In this document: piece after piece, positions 6,689-10,738 of the stretch
Layout: every line of letters begins with the position of its first letter
Numbering within the stretch: the stretch's first letter is position 1
Source: Pseudomonadota bacterium
GTDB lineage: Bacteria; Pseudomonadota; Gammaproteobacteria; Burkholderiales; Ferrovaceae
DNA: 10,738 nucleotides
Reading direction: 5' to 3'
Assembly: GCA_021828745.1 (NCBI GenBank)
Contig: JAJZDE010000042.1
Span: 1-10,738 of the forward strand
Program-made: the position numbers and the translations under genes
The notes under the pieces: generated by a model
Seen by the model: the letters and a program-made list of their open reading frames with translations, nothing else
What the model was told of the DNA's origin: nothing
Database searches by the model: none

Positions 6689-6987
6689 CGGCCAAGCCCT
6701 ACCGCATTGAATGGCGCACGATGGCACGCGAAGACTTGCGCGCCATCGTGCGCTACATCGGCAAGGACAACACGACGCGGGCCAAGAACTTCGGCCAGGA
6801 GTTGCGCGACAAGACAAAGCCGCTTGCACAGCATCCAGAGCTGGGCCGCCAAGGGCGGCCGGGCTTGCCCGACTGGCTGCGCGAGTTGGTTGTGCATCCG
6901 AACTACATCGTTTTTTATCGTGTGCAGGCCGCTACCCGCACCGTCGAGATTTTGAGAGTGAAGCACGCGGTACAACAAACGTCCTGA
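6685..6987 (+). CDS. ParE/RelE-superfamily toxin
   Basis: A 100-residue toxin of the ParE/RelE fold. ParE members poison DNA gyrase, while RelE members cleave mRNA on the ribosome. Visible family features are an N-terminal strand (YRIEWRTMAREDL), two helices (IVRYIGKDNTTRAKNFGQEL), the PELGRQGRPGLPDWLRELVV segment, and the C-terminal strands YIVFYRVQ and VEILRVKHAVQQ. The partner's PaaA2-like tail and the HPELGR...REL pattern favour ParE2-like activity over RelE, but the target cannot be settled from sequence. ATG 6685 overlaps the antitoxin stop in ATGA, so the start is firm. Length is normal and no frameshift is seen, so it appears intact. It converges with the leftward TPR/ATP-grasp gene, leaving 57 bp between the two stops. 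Confidence 0.88.
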   Translation: MTAKPYRIEWRTMAREDLRAIVRYIGKDNTTRAKNFGQELRDKTKPLAQHPELGRQGRPGLPDWLRELVVHPNYIVFYRVQAATRTVEILRVKHAVQQTS

Positions 6988-7044
6988 AAATTAAGGAGTC
7001 ACTCGGTATCGTAGGCGACAACTACCACCCCTTCATCGAATACA

Positions 7045-8682
7045 TCAAGAGTTCGGGAGTGGTTTTCCGTCAGATGCGAAGGGATTCATTAATGAGCGGG
7101 CGGCCTTCAGCGCATCTTCGAAGGCAGGGCGGCGGTAATCCCAGACCGGATCTTCGGGCGGGGGGTGCAGCACCATGGTGGCGTTGGCCTCGAACAGCAG
7201 GACATTTCCTTCGGGATCGAGGGCGAAGTCCATCCCCGCATAGTCCAGTCCCAGACGGTCTTGAAGGGCTTCCAGAACGCCGACTGCCGTGCTGCCCAGA
7301 AAAGTTCGGTAATCCGCCAGGAAGGCCTGTTCTTCTTCCCGAAAATCCGGGCGGGTACTCATCTCGGCGCTGAAGTAGTGCACTTTCCAGTGCGTGGAGA
7401 GGGCCAGGTGAATGGGGTACAGGTTTCCGCCCAGGGTCATGACCCGGAATTTGCGGTAGATGCCGTCTCGCCCTTGCGAGGGCAGGCATTCCAGCACCAG
7501 TAGAGAGGGGCCGGGCAAGCGTTTCAGCAGGGCAGGCAGGTCGGTGGCGCCGTGGACCCGTTCGAAATACTGGCCGCCATGAAATCCTGGTGCTCTCAGC
7601 AGGAGAGGAAAGATGTAGCCTCGGGCCGCCAGCCAGCGTTCCAGGAGATCGGCGGTTTCCCGAGGGGAAGCTTGGGCCGGGCGCAGGAAACATTCCACGC
7701 GGGCGCTGCTCAGACCAGGGATCCCGGCGCTCAGTTGACCCAGTTCGGTCCGTGCCGTGGCGCGAACTCGTTGCGGATCGTTGCGTGCCAGGATCTGTGG
7801 CGCACGCCGTTGCCAACGCGGGAGGGCGAGGGCGAGGGCCTCCGGGCAGCGGTCGGCATCGCCCACGGCATTGAAAAGGAGATCATGGGGGGGGAGGGGC
7901 GAATTTTTCGGAAAGAATTCCAGGGCCAGGATTCGGGTATGGTGGTGCTGACGGTCCAACAAGGGTTGCCAGGGAATATTGCCGTCGGCGGCAGAGGCCA
8001 GAATCAGTACGGTGGGCAAGGCATTTTCCCGTCCAGGCAGAAAAATTTCCGGTTGTGGTCCATAGCCCAGTTGGCGATGCAGGGCTGCCTTGTCTTCCTG
8101 TCCCAGGCGACTGGCGCTGGTGGCCAGACCACGATGGGCTTCCAGGGAGTGTGGATCGATCGATAAAACCTGTTCGAACAACTGGGCGGCCCGGTCGTTT
8201 TCCTGTTGACCCAGGGCTACTTGAGCCAGATTGAGCAAGGCTCCGGGATGTTGGGGATCGATGGCCAGCGCAGCCATGAAGGCGGTCTTTGCCGCTTCGA
8301 GATGGTCGGTATCCACCAGGCCCGTGCCCAGATTGATCCAGGCGCCGAGATGGTGGGGGTCGAGGGCCAGGACGGCCAGATACTGTGCGCGGGCCAGGAG
8401 AAGGGCGGCACGGGTCCCTGGTCGGGCCAGAAAATTGGCCCAGTTGAAGCGTAAGTCGGGACTGTCGGGTGCCTGTTGAATCGCCGCTTCATGATGTTGG
8501 CGCGCTTCGCTTTCCAGACCCAGATGTTCCTCGGCCAAAGCCAGATTCGCCAGGACCAGCGGATGAGGGTGACGCGCCTCCAGCATCTGGAGGGCCTGAT
8601 GAGCAAGATGCCAGGCCCCTGACTGGAGAAGGCCGAGCGCAGCTCGAAACTGGGTCTCCTCTTCTCCGGTCAGGGAAGTCAT
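7045..8682 (-). CDS. TPR protein with C-terminal ATP-grasp-like domain
   Basis: A 545-residue cytoplasmic protein with no signal peptide or membrane segment. Residues 1-205 are tetratricopeptide repeats, clearest at about 110-205 (HLGAWINLGTGLVDTDHLEAA, then HPGALLNLAQVALGQQENDRAAQLFEQVL, then SLEAHRGLATSASRLG). Residues about 222-535 resemble an ATP-grasp fold of the RimK/glutathione-synthetase type. FNAVGDAD (270-277) and ILARNDP lie in the pre-domain. FPLLLRAPGFHGGQ (358-371) sits where the phosphate loop is expected. YRKFRVM (409-415) follows, and then metal-ligand candidates Asp485, Glu498 and Asn500 in GMDFALDPEGNVLLFEAN. ATP-grasp enzymes join a carboxylate to an amine or thiol through an acyl phosphate; the substrate here is unknown. 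Its ATG touches the aspS stop (TAAATG), implying coupled translation. Related TPR/ATP-grasp proteins occur in other proteobacteria, to my knowledge uncharacterised. Confidence 0.88.
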   Translation of the reverse strand: MTSLTGEEETQFRAALGLLQSGAWHLAHQALQMLEARHPHPLVLANLALAEEHLGLESEARQHHEAAIQQAPDSPDLRFNWANFLARPGTRAALLLARAQYLAVLALDPHHLGAWINLGTGLVDTDHLEAAKTAFMAALAIDPQHPGALLNLAQVALGQQENDRAAQLFEQVLSIDPHSLEAHRGLATSASRLGQEDKAALHRQLGYGPQPEIFLPGRENALPTVLILASAADGNIPWQPLLDRQHHHTRILALEFFPKNSPLPPHDLLFNAVGDADRCPEALALALPRWQRRAPQILARNDPQRVRATARTELGQLSAGIPGLSSARVECFLRPAQASPRETADLLERWLAARGYIFPLLLRAPGFHGGQYFERVHGATDLPALLKRLPGPSLLVLECLPSQGRDGIYRKFRVMTLGGNLYPIHLALSTHWKVHYFSAEMSTRPDFREEEQAFLADYRTFLGSTAVGVLEALQDRLGLDYAGMDFALDPEGNVLLFEANATMVLHPPPEDPVWDYRRPAFEDALKAARSLMNPFASDGKPLPNS

Positions 8683-10446
8683 TTAGCGTACTTTGATATG
8701 CAGTTCACGCAATTGCTGTTCAGAAACTCCGCTGGGCGCCTGAGTCAGCAGACATTGGGCGCGTTGGGTCTTGGGAAAGGCGATGACATCACGGATCTGC
8801 TCTGCGCCGGTCATCATGGCCACCAGGCGATCGAAGCCGAAGGCGATTCCGCCATGGGGCGGGGCACCGTACTGGAGGGCGTCGAGGAGGAAGCCGAATT
8901 TGGTCTGGGCTTCTTCGGGGCCGATATTGAGGGCGCTGAAGACCTTGGACTGGATATCGGCACGGTGAATTCGTACCGATCCTCCCCCGATTTCCCAGCC
9001 GTTGAGGACCATGTCATAGGCCTGGGCCAGCGCCTGGGAGGGGTCGCTGTCGAGAAAGGCTTCATGACCTTCACGGGGGGCCGTGAAGGGGTGATGCAAG
9101 GCAACCCAGCGCTGACTGTCATCGTCGAATTCAAACATGGGAAAGTCCACGACCCATAGGGGTTTCCAGCCGCCCGTGGAGAATCCGCGTTCATGTCCCA
9201 ATTTGACGCGCAGGGCACCCAGTGCATCGTTCACGACTTTGGCGCGGTCGGCTCCAAAGAAGATCAGATCGTCATTTTCTGCGCCCGTGCGTTCCAGGAT
9301 CAGGCGCAGGGTGGTTTCGTCCAGGAACTTGACGATCGGAGATTGCAGGCCCCGATCATTGGGTTGGGTGCGGTCATTGACCTTGATGTAGGCCAGCCCC
9401 TTCGCCCCATAAATCTTGACGAAGGTGGTGTAGTCATCGATTTCCTTGCGCGTCAGGGAACCGCCGCCAGGAATACGCAGGGCGGCGACCCGTCCATCCT
9501 TCAGATCGGCTGCGGCACGGAACACCTTGAAATCCACCTGTTTCATGGCATCGGTCAACTCGGTGAATTCGAGGGGGATGCGCAGGTCGGGTTTGTCCGA
9601 GCCGTAACGGTGCATGGCTTCGGCCCAGGTCAGACGGGGGAAGGAGGCGCCGAGATCAGCCTGGATGGTGGTCTGAAAGAGGTGGCGGGCCAGACCTTCC
9701 ATCATCTCCATGATTTCAGGTGCGGTCAGGAAGGAAGTTTCGATATCGATCTGGGTGAATTCCGGTTGACGATCGGCGCGCAGATCTTCATCGCGAAAAC
9801 ATTTGGTGATCTGATAGTACCGGTCGAAACCGGACACCATCAGCAGTTGTTTGAACAATTGGGGCGACTGGGGCAAGGCATAGAATTCGCCCCGATGAAC
9901 GCGGCTCGGCACCAGGTAATCGCGCGCCCCTTCCGGTGTGGACTTGGTCAGCATGGGGGTTTCGATGTCGATGAACCCCAGATCGTCCAGATAACGCCGC
10001 ACAGCCATGGCAGCCCGATAGCGCAACTGGAAATTCTGCTGCATCGCCGGGCGGCGCAGGTCAAGGTAGCGGTATTCGAGGCGCACCTGTTCGGAGAGAT
10101 GGTCATCGTCCAGCATGAAGGGCGGGGTGAGTGAAGGATTCAGGACTTCCAGTCGGTGGGCCACGACCTCGATTTCCCCGCTCTTCAAGTGGTCGTTGCG
10201 GGTGCCTTCCGGGCGCAGTCGGACCTGCCCGGATACCTTCAGGACAAATTCGTTGCGGATGCCTTCGGCGATGGCGAAGGTCGCGGCGTCCTCCGGGTTG
10301 GCAACGATCTGAACCAGTCCTGCGCGATCCCGCAGGTCGATGAAGATGACCCCGCCGTGGTCGCGACGGCGATGGGCCCAGCCAAACAGGGTGACGGTGT
10401 GATCCAGATAACGGCGGTCAATCAGGCCGCAATAGTCAGTACGCAT
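8683..10446 (-). CDS. aspS: Aspartyl-tRNA synthetase, probably non-discriminating (Asp/Asn)
   Basis: A full-length 587-residue class IIb synthetase that charges tRNA with aspartate. The N-terminal OB fold (about 1-105) reads the anticodon. The catalytic core includes [21 protein letters not shown] (158-178), motif 2 with [16 protein letters not shown] (217-232), and motif 3 with GIAFGFDRL (533-541). The bacterial GAD insertion lies between, about 290-420. In the anticodon domain the residues are His30 (RRRDHGG) and Gly81 (RPEGT). From recollection, these are the residues of the non-discriminating Pseudomonas enzyme, whereas discriminating E. coli AspRS has Leu at the first site. This predicts that it also makes Asp-tRNA-Asn, to be amidated by GatCAB. 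It follows the DUF502 gene by 45 bp and abuts the TPR/ATP-grasp gene. The Shine-Dalgarno is weak, but the start matches the family opening MRT-YCG. Confidence 0.97.
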   Translation of the reverse strand: MRTDYCGLIDRRYLDHTVTLFGWAHRRRDHGGVIFIDLRDRAGLVQIVANPEDAATFAIAEGIRNEFVLKVSGQVRLRPEGTRNDHLKSGEIEVVAHRLEVLNPSLTPPFMLDDDHLSEQVRLEYRYLDLRRPAMQQNFQLRYRAAMAVRRYLDDLGFIDIETPMLTKSTPEGARDYLVPSRVHRGEFYALPQSPQLFKQLLMVSGFDRYYQITKCFRDEDLRADRQPEFTQIDIETSFLTAPEIMEMMEGLARHLFQTTIQADLGASFPRLTWAEAMHRYGSDKPDLRIPLEFTELTDAMKQVDFKVFRAAADLKDGRVAALRIPGGGSLTRKEIDDYTTFVKIYGAKGLAYIKVNDRTQPNDRGLQSPIVKFLDETTLRLILERTGAENDDLIFFGADRAKVVNDALGALRVKLGHERGFSTGGWKPLWVVDFPMFEFDDDSQRWVALHHPFTAPREGHEAFLDSDPSQALAQAYDMVLNGWEIGGGSVRIHRADIQSKVFSALNIGPEEAQTKFGFLLDALQYGAPPHGGIAFGFDRLVAMMTGAEQIRDVIAFPKTQRAQCLLTQAPSGVSEQQLRELHIKVR

Positions 10447-10491
10447 GAACAGAGGGTCTCAAGTGATGGAACGGGACGAACGACAGCATGA

Positions 10492-10738
10492 TTATATATT
10501 CTTCGGGTGGTGCTTCTGGCGGGGTTCCACGACTCCCATGGAAATGATGTGCTTGAGCGCATCATCCACTGAAATATCCAGTTCGATGACTTCCCGACAG
10601 GGGACCATGAGGAAGAAGCCGGAAGTGGGATTGGGGGTGGTCGGTACATACACGTTCAGGTGCGGTTCGCCCAGATGGGCCGCCACCAGTTCCTGCGGGA
10701 TCCCGGTTTGAAAGGCCAGGGTCCAACTGTCGCCATGC
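10492..10738 (-). CDS. DUF502 membrane protein, C-terminal part
   Basis: The last 81 codons of a leftward gene whose start lies beyond the window. The visible residues match the DUF502 C-terminus: HGDSWTLAFQTGIP, then VYVPTTPNPTSGFFLMVP, then EVIELDISVDDALKHIISMGVV, ending PRQKHHPKNI. DUF502 proteins are small inner-membrane proteins of unknown role, with membrane spans in the N-terminal half that is not seen here. The VPTTPNPTSG and D-x-S-V-D/E-A motifs are diagnostic. It is 45 bp upstream of aspS on the same strand, a gene pairing also found in other proteobacteria, and probably heads or joins the aspS operon. Confidence 0.87.
   Translation of the reverse strand, partial: HGDSWTLAFQTGIPQELVAAHLGEPHLNVYVPTTPNPTSGFFLMVPCREVIELDISVDDALKHIISMGVVEPRQKHHPKNI

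Noticed and set aside
9193..10134. A 313-codon forward open frame opposite aspS
   Set aside because: Antisense to AspRS catalytic motifs; no ribosome binding site and no domain-like content.

Overview
The window looks like chromosomal DNA of an acidophile-type gamma/beta-proteobacterium. I favour an Acidithiobacillus-like organism at moderate confidence. The reasons are the GC-rich coding style, the uvrA / MFS / ssb arrangement also known from Pseudomonas and relatives, the DUF502-aspS pairing, and an aspartyl-tRNA synthetase with residues of the non-discriminating type. No rRNA, tRNA, CRISPR array or complete insertion sequence was recognised.

Left part (1-4172): uvrA runs leftward and leaves the window before its C-terminus. 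It diverges across 129 bp from an MFS transporter gene, which is followed after 15 bp by ssb. A clear intrinsic terminator closes that rightward unit. UvrA and SSB both serve DNA repair; the transporter between them has no obvious repair role but is a recurrent neighbour.

Middle part (4173-7044): an accessory stretch of small, loosely packed rightward genes. It holds a secreted glycine-rich protein of unknown function, a hydrophobic fragment resembling a DUF3309 C-terminus, a 60-residue CsbD-family protein, a VIT/CCC1-family metal transporter, and a two-gene toxin-antitoxin module. The module pairs a two-domain antitoxin with a PaaA2-like tail and a ParE/RelE-fold toxin, and sits behind nested inverted repeats. 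The mix of stress-type proteins, a metal transporter and an addiction module suggests a variable locus between two conserved blocks.

Right part (7045-10738): a leftward operon read as DUF502 membrane protein (partial), aspS, then a TPR plus ATP-grasp-like protein. The ATG of the last gene directly abuts the aspS stop codon. This TPR/ATP-grasp protein is the least understood sizeable gene here and the best candidate for new biology. aspS carries His30 and Gly81, which predicts that it also charges tRNA-Asn with aspartate, so a GatCAB amidotransferase should be encoded elsewhere in the genome.
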